Assembly (NCBI RefSeq): GCF_024139115.2
Contig: NW_026943277.1
Span: 1,178,001 to 1,242,000, forward strand
From: Armigeres subalbatus
Lineage: Eukaryota; Arthropoda; Insecta; Diptera; Culicidae
Reading direction: 5' to 3'
Length of the DNA stretch: 64,000 nt
Shown here piece after piece: positions 10,475 to 22,009 of the stretch. The position numbers were made by a program, and so were the translations under genes. The notes beneath the pieces were generated by a model that worked only from the letters and a program-made list of their open reading frames with translations, had not been told where the DNA came from and searched no databases. The first letter of the stretch is position 1. Each line of letters starts with the position of its first letter.

Positions 10475-10990
10475 GAACAAATATAGTGCAAAAATTTAAC
10501 ACATTTCGAAGTTCCGCTTCTGAAATGAGTTACTGACAAACTACTAAATGATCGAAACCGCAACTGAGTACAACTACAGTAAAGATTTTGAAACCAGAAA
10601 GTTGGTAGTTCCTTTTTGCATTAAAAAATCTAAAATACTCGTAGTTTAGAAGCTTATTTTTTCACGAAATGATAATCAATCTTAATTAATCATATCAATA
10701 TTAGACGATAAATCAATTTTAAGAAGACCTCTTTTTGACAAGATCACATTACTCCTCATGATACGTCTATATATTTTTCCCTTTTTTATGACCAACAAGT
10801 TAGATCGAATATGCGCTTTCATGCATCATTACGCCGGGACAGTTGACGTTCATTATCAATCGAAACGAATATAATTGCCAAGAAAGTTCATTTACACAAA
10901 CAAAGAACAATGTTATCAATTAACTATACTCACATGTTCAGGAATTAGTAAATTCTGTACCCAATCGGCTGTTGTGAGATGAAAACGATG
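10475..10990. other. AT-rich upstream region of the haemolymph-protein gene
   Basis: No repeat or ORF was recognised. It leads directly into the TATA box at 10996 and may contain enhancer sequence, but no specific binding site is claimed. Confidence 0.4.
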
Positions 10991-10995
10991 TTGTC

Positions 10996-11021
10996 TATAT
11001 AAACCGATTAACAGACCGTCA
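10996..11021 (+). promoter_or_regulatory. Core promoter: TATA box and possible initiator
   Basis: TATATAAA at 10996-11003 is followed 25 bp downstream by GTCAGCC, an insect initiator-like site with +1 near A11021. The GC-richer sequence from 11030 to about 11130 would be the 5' untranslated exon of the gene starting at 12330, with a ~1.2-kb intron ending in TTTTATAG at 12311-12316. The exact first donor is not resolved. Confidence 0.5.
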
Positions 11022-11139
11022 GCCGTTGCAATTTCTCCTCCACAGGCATCGCACGATCAACGCGACTACGAGCTAACGACGACGAGTGCGATTACCAGTG
11101 TGGAAAGAAACTCCCAACGGAACGGAACTGGGTCAGTTC

Positions 11140-11985
11140 CAGAAGGATTATAACGTGCTTAGAAGTGATCTGACGAGAAATTGGTAGGAAGTGAGATACT
11201 TGTTTATCGAGCTATTGAGTAATTTCACTTATAAAGAAGAAAACGTGAATTAATAAGTTATAATCATTCGTAATGAAGTTATGTAATTTGAATCCCCATA
11301 AATACATTTTAATGCGAATAGAAATTAGAAGTGCGTGAAACACAAGACCTTCTGGAAAACTGGAACATTTTTTTAATGTTGTGCGTTTTAAAGAACGTTG
11401 CTACCATATTGGATAATTGTAAATCTGTTTAAGTGCTTCGGAACATATGTATGTTGATTATATTTGTGGTGTGGTTCGATTAACTTGTGAAACTATAGAA
11501 AAATATATATCACTATCCAAAATTATTTAGATACTAAAAAGAGAATAATAGATATTTTACTGTGTGTATAAAAAAGTTTGTTCGACCTCAAAAAATAGAA
11601 CAGTAGTGGTTTGGGTTACAAATGGTGTATTGAAAAGAAAACTGTGTAAAACCCTTTTTTTAAACGCAACCAGATTAAATTTCAAAAATGCGGCAGTGAT
11701 AAAACATATTTTCTATGCAATATGTTATGCCCGATTAAAAACCCGACTACAGATGCATAATTTATTAAATTTCTATATCGAATATTCGTAAACCTAGAAA
11801 ACCACGAGATTAGAATAAACGAATAAGGTCTATGAATTTAGAAGCTTTTTGCCTTTATATGTAGTGTATGCTAATTTTCGTAAAGGATAAAGGATCACAC
11901 CAAAGACGTTGAAATGGTTTACTTGTTTAATCGTTTAACGCAATGATTTAAACGGCCATGTAGTTACGTTTGGAAAGAGGCATAT
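11140..11985. other. Probable 5'UTR intron of the haemolymph gene
   Basis: AT-rich, without conserved coding. The open frame at 11564-11791 has no recognisable domain and is treated as chance. Confidence 0.4.
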
Positions 11986-11989
11986 GGGG

Positions 11990-12119
11990 GCTTTCCTCAG
12001 CCGTGTTTTAAGATGCGCGGCTACAAAGTAAGACCATGCTGAAGTTGGCTGGGTTCGACGATGCCGGCCGCTGCGAGGTGGCAATGCCCCAGTGTGGATG
12101 TAATGCCAATAAGAAGAAG
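11990..12119 (+). mobile_element. Internally deleted Feilai-like SINE
   Basis: The tRNA-like head (CAGCCGTG... CGGCTACAAAGTAAGACC) runs up to GGGTTCGA and is joined directly to the 3' tail (CTGCGAGGTGGCAATG... CCAATAAGAAGAAGA). About 140 bp of body are missing compared with the copy at 35400-35660. It lies in the probable 5'UTR intron of the haemolymph gene. Confidence 0.75.
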
Positions 12120-12329
12120 ACGTTTGTAAAACAAAATAATCAAACCTGCGCTCTATGAAGAACTATGAAATTGTATAAATTTTGTTTTGTATTGTAATAC
12201 ATTTTGAATTTTATTCACTAACCTTATTTACCCACTCACCCGACATGAATCTCATTCGAGAAATTTTCATAGTGACTCTGTTATTCTATCAACGTATTTT
12301 TTTTCCTATTTTATAGTTCAAATTCAAAC

Positions 12330-13417
12330 ATGGCTATCAAAAACGTATCGATGTTGTTCCTGGCTTTCTTGAGTGAGTTCTAATTAACGATCTCGTTTAT
12401 AAAATATTATTTTCTAACATAATATGTTTTATAACTTTGCGATCCAACTAATCAGCAATCGCCTTGGCCGACGATACCAACAAGATCGATGTCGACAGTC
12501 TCCGGCAGCATTTGCCCGCCAATCTACAGAACCTCACCGTGCCAACCTTGGATGAAATCGAAAGTGCTGTCAAGGACAAATGCATCAAGGCCGGCGGATC
12601 GGAGGAATCGTACGAGCAGGCCAAACAGGGCGCCCAGGATCTGTTCAACTGTGTTCAAGGGCTGGTCGATATCGACCAGTTCAAGAAAGAGGTGGAGGAA
12701 GCCAAACCCACCGGAGACTTGGACACGGTGTTCAACAAGTACTGCCGAAAGCGCAACACGCTGCTCGAATGTATCAACACATTCTCGAACTCCATTGACG
12801 CTTGTTTGGACGATGATGAGAAGCGCCACAAAGGGCACGGATTGGATGTCTTTAAAAATTTGTTGAACTTCGTGTGCCACAAGGATGGAGATCAGATTGC
12901 ATGTGAGTAATTCATCTATCAGCAGGTATTCAGCGGGAGAACGACGTTATGATTCTTAATTTTATTAACAGTATTCATTGCCGAGAAGGGACCTGAGTGC
13001 TTCCTGGAACAGAAGGACGATTTGATTCGATGCGTCAATAATACGTTTTCTGGATATTTGAAGGATGTCGATACTTCCAGCCGCACCATACCCAAATTTG
13101 TCATTGGACCGAAACAGTGCGAGTGATTATCAAAACCGGGAACCCTTGTTTGTCCACATCAGTTGCAATAATGCAATATTATTTTCAGAGATTTCACCCG
13201 GCTTCAAAACTGCTTGGTGCAAGAACTGGAACAATGTGAAGAATCTACCCCGGCCAACCTGGTTGAATCGCTGTTCAGATTTGTCCGAAAAGGTTCACCA
13301 TGTGACCCAAAGGTAAATAATATCATCATAATACCACAGAGAGAGAGTGCGAACGTCAAACACAAGAAAATCCGATTGAAGTGCCATCGGTGGCCTACAT
13401 CACCTACAAAAAAATGA
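12330..13417 (+). CDS. 27-kDa haemolymph protein (DUF1397 family)
   Basis: Predicted secreted haemolymph protein of unknown biochemical role; the family is known from insect haemolymph. Coding exons are 12330-12372, 12456-12902, 12972-13122 and 13189-13417, each intron being GT...AG and 53-83 bp long, with phases that agree. The start gives a signal peptide, MAIKNVSMLFLAFLTIALA, with cleavage expected after ALA. The mature part carries many paired cysteines (C...C spacing in DKCIK, LFNC, KYC, LLEC, DAC, FVC, PEC, IRC, QC, QNC, EQC, SPC), typical of this helical family. The fourth exon can be read straight to a stop at 13417 (289 aa). Alternatively it may end at the good donor AAAG/GTAAAT after 13312, which would match the usual ~250-aa length better but needs a further exon that I could not place. 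Family call is confident; the last ~35 residues are not. Confidence 0.85.
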
Positions 13418-13623
13418 ATCCATCCTTAAAAAGGGGAACAATGGAATGTGTTGAGTGAGACGTCTGTTTCTCTGTGATAATACTATGCTAATTTGCTCTA
13501 TTCCATTGAATTCCACTACAACTTTATAATTTCGTATGCCTCACCTGTTAAGTATTCAAACTTATACTAGAAACATAATAGAGAGATTCGTACCATAACG
13601 AATACCAGCAATCTGTTCCAAGA

Positions 13624-13629
13624 AATAAA
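13624..13629 (+). terminator. Poly(A) signal AATAAA
   Basis: AATAAA lies about 210 bp after the stop at 13417 and is the first canonical signal downstream of the haemolymph-protein gene. Confidence 0.45.
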
Positions 13630-14540
13630 CTAGGTATACTGTCCACAATCGCATATTTATCCCATATGAACAGACTGCAAAAATTTCCTGTATAGAATGC
13701 CCTTAAATTTTTCAAGTTGAGTCAAGTACGGAACTCTATTATGCGCGTCTGCTATTTAATGTGTATAGATATTAATAAAGTAGAGGAATTAATTGGAATA
13801 TTGTATGTACAAACAGATAGGCATCTCAGAATAAATTGCAATTTCAAAAGCAACTCTCTAAGTATCAACAGTATTACCAATTGACGAACCAAGACGAGAG
13901 AAAACAACAGAAAAGCATGCCCTGCAGTTCTGTCTCGTGTTCGTTGTTCAATAATAACATGCCCTCTACTAGTAGGTTCGCTAGTGTATCAAAATTTAGG
14001 ATTGATCACATTTTTCCGCAATGATGCCTATCTGTTTTCTGGTATAAGACTCAACGGATATTAATATTCTTCGATGAATTTTTAGAACAAACAAGGATGA
14101 TAGACTGATATGGGTGACGCAAATTGACAACAATAGCAGCCAAAACTATTACAGGGATCTTTTTCGTTAGCTGTAATTCCAGAATTTGGTAATCATTGTA
14201 CAATACATGTCAACTTTCTCATCCGATGATTTTTTTTCTTGAAAGATAGCCTCAAAATATCACCTACCCTTCTTCTCACAACAGCTGCTACAATTGCTCC
14301 CTTCTATCTGCACAACCGCCATCAGCCTTATCGGCACAGACTAAAAAACCAAAAATAGAATCCTCTCCGGAGGTGCAAATCTTACTGAGCGTCTGTTCTC
14401 CATATCAGGATCGGCTCACAACAGCGTCTGTTCTCCATGTTGGGGGCGGCTGATCATCGTCCGAGTGCCAGCGAAGGACTCTTAGTGAAACTGTGCACCA
14501 TGGTCCACCGGGAATAAAGAGGAATGGTCCTCCGGAAATT
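13630..14540. other. Intergenic sequence
   Basis: Contains a partial relative (13640-13670) of the short inverted repeat at 38030-38104 (ATCGCATATTT plus CCCATATGAA), but no gene. Confidence 0.4.
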
Positions 14541-15744
14541 TAGGGGGTTTGGTGTCAGGCAAGCCAGCCTTTAAAAAACATACGCAACGAGCAATCAACA
14601 AGAGAGTACGGACCGGAACCATCAGCGAAGACCACTGCGACGAAAAGGGACTAGCGATTGTAAACTCGGTTCGTGGAACTGCAAATCTCTCAACTTCATC
14701 GGGAACACACGTATACTCGCCGATGTGCTCAAGGACCGTGGGTTCGGCATCGTAGCGCTGTAGGAGGTTTGTTGGAAGGAATCAATGGTGCGAACGTTTA
14801 GAGATAATCATACCATCTACCAGAACTGCGGCAACACACACGAGCTAGGAACAGCTTTCATAGTTATGGGCGATATGCAAAGGCGTGTGATCGGGTGGTG
14901 GCCGATCAGTGAAAGAATGTGAAGGTTGAGGATCAAAGGCCGGTTCTTCAACTTCAACGTTCGGTACCGACGACCGCCGCGGTACGACCTAAAGCGACTG
15001 AAGCAACCTGATGTCACCACTGCATACGCGCAACATCTCGAGCCATCGTTGCCGGAAGAGGGTGAGCTCGATGGGTCCCCTCTTGAGGACTGCTAGAATA
15101 CAGTCAAAGCTGCCATTAACGACGCAGCGGAGAACAACGTCGGGTATGTGGGAAGAAGGCGACGGAACGATTGGTTCGACGGAGATTGCAGACAGATTCT
15201 GGAGGATAAGGACGCAGCACGGGCGGTCGCGCTGCAGCAAAGTATCCGGCAGAACGTGGAACGTTATAGACTGAAGCGGAGATAGCAGGCCCGCCATTCC
15301 GCCTCGCGGAATGCGAGGATATGGAACAGCTGTGCTGATAGTCAGAATCTGGGAAACTGAACAGCTAAGGGGTTATACAGACAGGAACACCGTCTTCGAC
15401 CAGAGGTCGTACAGACAACATTTAACACCTAGCATGAGACAACGACCAGTGGAGAATTTTTCGATAACGAAAAGTTTCCTCCTTACCGGGGCGGGAATCG
15501 AACCCACGCTCCATAGCACATGCGTCTAGACAATTGACGTCACTAACCGCACGGCCATGAAGCCCACATTTAATGCCCCATCTACAAGAAAGGCGACAAG
15601 CTGGAGTGTGAGAACTTTCGAGCGATCACCATCCTTAATGCCGCCTACAAAGTCATATCCCAGATCATGTTCCGTCGTCCATTAGTGAAAGAGTTCGTGG
15701 GAAGTTATCAAGCCGGCTTCGTTGAGCTCGACAACGCACCAGAT
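14540..15744 (+). mobile_element. LINE relic (AP endonuclease and start of RT)
   Basis: Fragments of a non-LTR retrotransposon polyprotein can be followed in shifting frames. Endonuclease pieces around 14680-14990 (TWNCKSLNF-like, then ALxEVCWKES, ELGTAFIVMGDMQRRVIGWW) are followed by an endonuclease-RT linker at 15020-15290. A reverse-transcriptase start lies at 15580-15735 (LECENFRAITILNAAYKV). There are several frameshifts and a stop just before EVCW, so it is dead. It is interrupted by a SINE (15427-15567) and cut off at 15745 by the 3' end of a - strand LINE. A CR1/RTE/Jockey-like clade is likely but unresolved. Confidence 0.75.
15427..15567 (-). mobile_element. tRNA-derived SINE in the LINE
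   Basis: On the - strand the head reads GGCTTCATGGCCGTGCGGTTA, followed by the B box GGGTTCGATTCCC. The flanking LINE sequence is repeated as ACATTTAA at both edges (about 15417-15425 and 15567-15575). A related copy lies at 17440-17570. Confidence 0.68.
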
Positions 15745-17439
15745 CTTTATTATTTATTTATTCAGACTAAGGCCGAAGTGGCCTGTGCGGTATCGGCTCG
15801 GTCCATGGCTACACGTCGCCTACCAAGCAGTCGTCGGAGGGTCCGCAAATCGTCATCCACTGAAACGATCCACCTTGCTCACTGTGCACCTCGTCTTCTT
15901 ATTACCGACGGATCGTTGTCGAGAACCATTTTCATCGGGTTGCTGTCCGACATTCTGGCTACGTGCCCGGCCCATCTCAGTCATCCGATTTTCGCAGTGT
16001 GAACGATGGATGGTTCTCCCAACAGCTGATGCAACTCGTGGTTCATTCGCCTCCTGCACGTACCGTCCGCCATCTGCGCCCACCATAGATGGTACGCAGC
16101 ACTTTCCTTTCGACAACTACCAATGCGCGTCTCGTGTCCGTAGAGTACTACCAGTCTAATAAGCGTTTACGGTACGGCGGCGAACTCTATTCGATTGGAG
16201 CGTTTTGCGGAGTCCAAAGTACTTACGATTTCCTGCCATGATGCGTCCCCGAATTTCTCTGCTGGTATCGTTATCGGAGGTCACCAATGAGCCCAAGTAC
16301 ACGAATTCTTCAACCACCTCGATTTCGTCACCACCGATACAAACTCGTGGTGGGTGGCTTACTTAGACCTCTCTTGTGCCTCTTCCTATCATGTACTTCG
16401 TCTTCGACATGTTGATGACTAGTCCAATCCATTTTGCTTAGGGATGAATCGATACTAGTAAATACTCGATACTTTTGATTCGATACCAAGTACTTTTGGA
16501 ATCGATACTTTGATATCCGATACCAAGTAAGTATCGAATTAAAGTACTTGAATCAATCGAGTACCCGATTTAAAGTCTTTTAAATTTAATAAACCTTAAT
16601 AGAAACATTGGTATTTTCTTCGTAATAATCTTCAAAGTATTTAATTCGAATAAAAATAACTATTTTTAAATTAAACCAATAAGAAATACCATTTTCTGCC
16701 GCTCAACACTTATTTGTGCTAATTACAGTATATTAATAGTGAAATTCACAAAAGTGAAGTAAGCTTTATTTAATAGATTTCTTATGATTAATTTAAAACT
16801 GAGGAACATAAATGTGGCCTATCCTTAATCCTAAAGTGACTCGTATAATGCCGGACAGTCCCAGACAGTGAATTCGAGAGACTATGGAATCCGTAGAAAA
16901 TCCCAGAATCCTAAAAGCATTTAAAACCTTAAGGGTCTGGAAAATGTGGGAAAATTGAAAATTGGTGTGATATACGAAATTAAGGATATGTCAAAATATT
17001 CTGAAGAGCTTAGGTCATGACTATTCTAAGATCGAACATTAGTAGGGGGAATGACGGCTTTGGCAGGTTTCGTTCTATTATTGTCAGGGGGTTTTCTATA
17101 ACTAATTATGCTCAAATTTGGCCTACACATTCTTTGCATATCAAAGAATATTGTGGCCAAATTTCATAAAATTTGGTCAACAAAAACCCCCCTGGCAATA
17201 ATAAAATAAAACCTGCCAAAGTCGTCATTTCCCCTATATCAGAAAATGTGTAAAATATTAAGTTTGGATCTGTAAAGATCAAAAAATCTGTAAAATCAAC
17301 GCCTGATCCGTAAAATCAATCAGGAAAACGCCTGAAGCGCTTAAGAATTGAAAAAAACAGCTTCACCGTCTTTATTTAATGGTTTTCTAGACTGAACACT
17401 TTCGAAAGATGAAGGACAACGGACAATACCTAATAGACC

Positions 17440-17570
17440 AGTGAAAAATGTTTTGCTTATCGAAGAATTTCTACGACTGAAGCGGGAATCGAACCCTCAG
17501 CTCATAATACATAATATACTTATGTGTATGTACCATACGCTCAGACGACCGGCGCCGCAAACCGCATATA
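17440..17570 (-). mobile_element. tRNA-derived SINE, second copy
   Basis: The - strand shows GCGGTTTGCGGCGCCGG, then the B box GGGTTCGATTCCC, then a body resembling 15427-15500. Ends are diffuse and no clear duplication was found. Confidence 0.55.
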
Positions 17571-17767
17571 ACTCAATAAATAAAGCTTTCATAATAAATA
17601 ATGCATAAAAAGTCCCGGATTGATTCAAGAAAAAACCGGTCACTCTACTCAATCCCATATCGGTTTAAACTTTCCTTAAACTCGATAGTAAATGGCTCAT
17701 AGTGAGTTGCAAAAGTCCCATCCCATTGGAGAAGCATCAGAGAGAATCGCATCATTAGGTTAAAGAA

Positions 17768-17968
17768 GGCAATTTTCGGATTGGAAATTGTCTCGACTTC
17801 CCTGGGCATAAAAGTATCATCGTGTTAGCCTCATGATATACGAGTGCAAAAATGGTAACCTGGCTTAGAAACCTCGCAGTTAATAACTGTGAAAGTACTT
17901 AATGAACACTATGCTGCGAGGCGGCTCTGTCCCAGTGTGAGGATGTAATGCCAATAAGAAGGAGAAGA
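17768..17968 (+). mobile_element. 5'-truncated Feilai-like SINE
   Basis: Starts in the body at GGCAATTTTCGGATTGG and ends CCAATAAGAAGGAGAAG. The flanks AGGTTAAAGAA (17757-17767) and AGGTTAAGAA (17969-17978) look like a slightly diverged target duplication. Sits inside the hAT-like element. Confidence 0.8.
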
Positions 17969-19850
17969 AGGTTAAGAATGCATGATGAAAAGATGCAATA
18001 ATTATTGGTTTACATATTAAATGTTTCACGTGGAATAAGGTTTAACAGCTTTACTCTCAAAATAAAGGAATTAAAGTATCGATAAACTTATAGTAATGAA
18101 ATGTGCTTAATTTTTTAGTATTCCATTCAACATAAATAATAAATAACTACTTGACAGTGACAACATAATCGTTTTTGAATTTTACTTCAAATATATGAGT
18201 ACTCATATGATACGAGTAGGTATCGATACTTTTAATTAGATATTTTGTGGTATCGATACTTTTATACGATACTACTTTAAAGTAAAAGTATCGATACCTC
18301 AGTGGTATCGTTTCATCCCTAATTTAGCTTTTCAGTCTAATGTAGGCTTCCTCCATCCTTTAAAAGTTATGTGCCATATTACAATGTCGTCGGCGAAACC
18401 AAATAACTGGACGGACTTCGTGAAAATCGTACCACTCGTGTCGATCTCTGACCTTCGCATTACCCCTTCCAAAGCGATGTTGAAAAGCAGACAAGAAAGG
18501 CCATCACGTGTGGGCACGTTGTATTCGCGGCATTTCTGCAATACCTGGCGTACGGCGAATTGCGCGGTAGTTGCTATTGCTATAATCCAGCTTGTCGCTC
18601 TTTTGTAGATCGGACACACGATAACTTTCATCCACTCCTGCGGCAGAACCTCATCCTTCCAAACCTTGGTAATTGGTCAACTCCAAGAGCTTTGATGTTT
18701 TTCAGCCGGCCGATGTTCTCCTGGATTTTTCTTGAAATCCGGGGCCGAAGGACGTATATCTTGCGTGCGTGCTCCCAGGTTCACTACCATACTGCCACCT
18801 TTGGCTGCCATATTGCCATTCAGGTGCTCTTCGTAGTGCTGCCGACACCTTTGGATTATAGATAGTGGAATATATAGATGAGCGAAGATAAATCCTCTGT
18901 CTCCAAACGAACTGTCAAACGTGTCTCCAAACGAGCATGACGTCACGATTTCAATGGAAACGTTAAGGGCTGTGACGTCATATGCGCGTGTGCACGGGCA
19001 AAAAAATCGACTTAGCCATGCTTTCGCTCATCTCAGGCCTGGTAGCAATGAATGCCATTCAAAATAGTGACTTAGTGACCAACGATGACTAAAAAAGTGA
19101 CCAAATAGTGACTTTTAGTTTCAGGAAAAGTGACCAAATAGTGACTTTTGTATAAAGTTTATAACCAGATAGTGAGCAACAAGTTGCATTAGCATTGTTA
19201 TGGTGTAATTCGCAGACTAAAAACTATGTAGCGATACTCATATTTATCATCAATCCATATCTAGAATGCTATCAGAAGAAAGAATCATGTCAAGAAGACA
19301 AAAATTTAAAAAAAAAGCACTGAGTTGGATATTAGGTATATAAGGTATTTGTTGGTTAAGCCAGAAGCTTGAAGTTTGACCATTATAAATCATATTTAGT
19401 AACACACCACAAAAAGTTATCAAGCCGGTGTCACGGAAACAGGTAGTGAGTTAGTTTAGTTTATAATTTCAACTACGATTTTGAATCAAGTTGTACAGCA
19501 TTGTGGTAATAATGTTTGCTAAGACATCAAAACAGTCTTTGCTTTGGTAGGTCGGCCAATCCTTTCGATTGTTTTTATGTGTGTTTGTATGAACCTCGTG
19601 TGAAGAATAACTCGGTCTCTGTAAGAATTCTTAATGGGAAGTTAATTTAATGCAACTTCAACTGCTTGAAACTCACAAAGTTGCGGTTGCAATGCACATG
19701 ATTTCATAGGGTACACCGAAGACAACGATTCTGTTGATGTTTTAGGATGGAGCGGAACTTTTTTCTGAGCTCCAAATTACTTTAAGTTTAAGAATGTTTA
19801 TCGATTAATATTGCAACGAATTTAACATTTCTGTTCCTCGCATACAAGGT

Positions 19851-20046
19851 CTAACTTGTGGTGATCAAGATTTTCCATTTTGATTAAATTAATATAATAG
19901 ATTTACAATTTCTAAATTTACTCCGGGAACTACTTCAGCGTGTTACGTGAAACGCTGAAGTAGTTCCCGGAGTAAATTTAGAAATTGTAAATCTATTATA
20001 TTAACTTAATCAAAATGGAACATCTTGAGCACCACATAACTTAACT
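19851..20046. repeat. Near-perfect palindrome
   Basis: Two ~90-bp arms meet at GTTACGTGAAAC (about 19951-19962). The inner 60 bp of each arm differ at one base only. Outer parts diverge slightly (CAAGATTTTCC versus CAAGATGTTCC). It is probably a young foldback MITE. Confidence 0.85.
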
Positions 20047-20468
20047 GTTTTTTTTGTTTGCAATACAATAAGTTTTGCTTAATATTAGATATTTGATTTA
20101 CTTGTGTTACAAACTTTGTTTAGTTAAGTTTACTTTGTGTTACGAGTTGTGGCTTCGTGCAGTAAAAAATCCGTAGGAACGTTTTTATGGACCTTGTTAT
20201 TTGAGGGACATCTTTGATTGACTTATGCCTAACCATTCATATAAGTTTTCAAGCATATCGTGATACATGTGACTGTTCTCTATGCTTCCAAAATACGTTC
20301 ATAAAACAGGGACTATATACGAATACTTTTATGTGCAGAACATGCTAGAAAACGAATTTCAAAATTTAATTTTTGTCTATGAGTCAACGCACTGTGCGAC
20401 CTTTTATGCTTGGCCCGCAACTCGATTTTGCACAACCTGTTTTTTTACTTACGGTCAAAACACTGTGG

Positions 20469-20637
20469 GAGCATCCATAAATTACGTAACGCTCATAGGG
20501 GGGAGGGGGGGTTGGCCGAAGTGTGACAAGCCATACAAAAATTGTCAATGGTTCATACTAAAAGTATGACATAGGGCAGAGGGGGGGTTGAAAATGACCA
20601 ATTTTTGCGTTACGTAATTAATGGATCTTCCCTGTCC
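20469..20637. mobile_element. MITE with ATTACGTAACGC ends
   Basis: Left end GGGAGCATCCATAAATTACG and right end TTACGTAATTAATGGATC then TTCCC form an inverted repeat. Runs of G occur inside each arm (GGGGGGAGGGGGGG and AGAGGGGGGG). A possible TGT duplication flanks it. It is of a type common in mosquito genomes. Confidence 0.6.
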
Positions 20638-20982
20638 AGTCTGGCCTGTGCCAGAATTACTTTTGACACCCACCATAAACAATTTTAAAGTACTTTAAGT
20701 CATACTATCGCTCATTATTTTCCCTGCATAGAGAAACCTCACTCGACATCGGCGTTGTCATGTGATGTAGCTAAAACTGTGTTCACTATCTTAGTTACAG
20801 GAATAAATGTATGTTTTTATGAGCAGTTATTGAATAAAAAAACTGGATTCTACCCTACTCAATTCTGTACTCTGTACTCTAGGTCTGAAATTCATATTTT
20901 AACAAATTCCATTCGTGAAGAGCAATACCATAGTTGACCTGAATCGAAAGTAACCTGGCGATTCTCACAATACACCCCCGGA

Positions 20983-21405
20983 ACTCATTATAAAGCCTTC
21001 GCTGATTTTCATACAAAATGGTCACGTTTGTAGATCAAAGTCTTGATTTCTAGCGATTCAATTGAGGACATTTTTGGCTTCCCAGCCTAAAATAACCTAA
21101 ATTTTTAATTATTGACTGTTTTATGTATGCATGTTTATTGAAAAGGCACGTTCTATAAAGTATTTAGTTGTAAAATATAGTTGGAAATCATTATAAAGCC
21201 ACTCCACTTGTATGGAGTTTCATATAGAAGAGGTGGCTTTATAATTATTTCCAACTAAAACGTGCCTAACATGCATACAAAAAACAATCATAATTTGGGA
21301 TGCCAAAAATGTCCTCAATCTGATCGCTAGAACTCGAGATAGTGATCCTCAAACATGACCATTTTGTATGAATATCAGCGAATGCTTTATAATTATTCCC
21401 TAGGG
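20983..21405. mobile_element. ~420-bp foldback MITE
   Basis: Arms of about 190 bp start near AACTCATTATAAAGC and end at GCTTTATAATTATTCC. They share CATACAAAATGGTCA/TGACCATTTTGTATG and GGACATTTTTGGC/GCCAAAAATGTCC, and close on a second inner hairpin (TGGAAAT...ATTTCCA) at 21183-21262. No coding. Confidence 0.75.
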
Positions 21406-22009
21406 TGTACACTTAGCGCTTTTAGCATAATACTTCAAATTTATACATTGCTACCAGATTTACATTTGATTCAGTTGATAATAAAAGTAGGTACAAATGA
21501 TTTTTATTTTGATCTTTTTCCAATAGGCGGTGCAAAAATAGTGACTTTAGTGACCATTTTCCGAAAAATAGTGACTTTAGTGACTTTTGGATGCAAATAG
21601 TGACTTTTTAGTGACCAGCCTCAAAATAGTGACCAAGTCACTAAAAAGTGACTCGCTACCAGGCCTGTCATCTATAGATTCTACTATCTATACTTTGGAT
21701 CACCTCACGCTCATTTGTAAGAAGGTTCCCGTTTATGTCCTGACACATATCGGGCTGTGGCATGTGGGCCTTACGTGAACGTGAACGTGAACTTCTCATA
21801 GAACTTTCGAGCGTAATTAGCGCGATACAGTTGCTTCGTCTATATCCTGCCTCGTTCGCTCTCGTGTGGTGTTACAGCAATCTCGCCCATGCTGCTTTCT
21901 TCTCTTCTACTAACTGCTCACATTCGCCGTCATACCAGTCGTTTCTTTGATCCGTGCCTAGTGCAACGGTTGCGGTATTGCGATGCTCGAACATGTCTCC
22001 AGCCATGCT

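Larger units (their letters stand above)
16439..18321. mobile_element. hAT-like non-autonomous element, 1.9 kb
   Basis: The ends are TAGGGATGAATCGATAC and, inverted, TAGGGATGAAACGATAC. Subterminal repeats of GTATCGATAC lie within 150 bp of each end. The flanks ATTTTGCT (16431-16438) and ATTTAGCT (18322-18329) match at 7 of 8 bases. It interrupts the RT frame of the - strand LINE. No transposase ORF is seen. It contains two SINEs. Confidence 0.82.
19034..21667. mobile_element. DNA element copy B, 6-bp TSD
   Basis: Termini are CAGGCCTGGTAGCAATGA and, inverted, CAGGCCTGGTAGCGAGTCAC. The duplication TCATCT (19028-19033 and 21668-21673) is exact and again 6 bp, as for copy A. The ends carry multiple TAGTGAC motifs (19065-19160 and 21535-21650). 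Internal similarity to copy A includes 19387-19450 and 20707-20960. No transposase is present. Three foldback repeats lie inside (19851-20046, 20469-20637, 20983-21405). Confidence 0.86.
18857..21692. mobile_element. MITE interrupted by copy B
   Basis: The termini are TATAGATAGTGGAATATA with GATGAGCGAA, and the inverse at 21668-21692 after CTTTCGCTCATCT. The exact duplication CTTTGGAT lies at 18849-18856 and 21693-21700, inside LINE coding sequence. Without copy B (19034-21667) the MITE is about 200 bp long. Confidence 0.83.

Noticed and set aside
12489..12882. Overlapping ORFs on both strands in the haemolymph-protein gene
   Set aside because: They are alternate-frame shadows of exon 2, which has the correct family sequence and splice sites.
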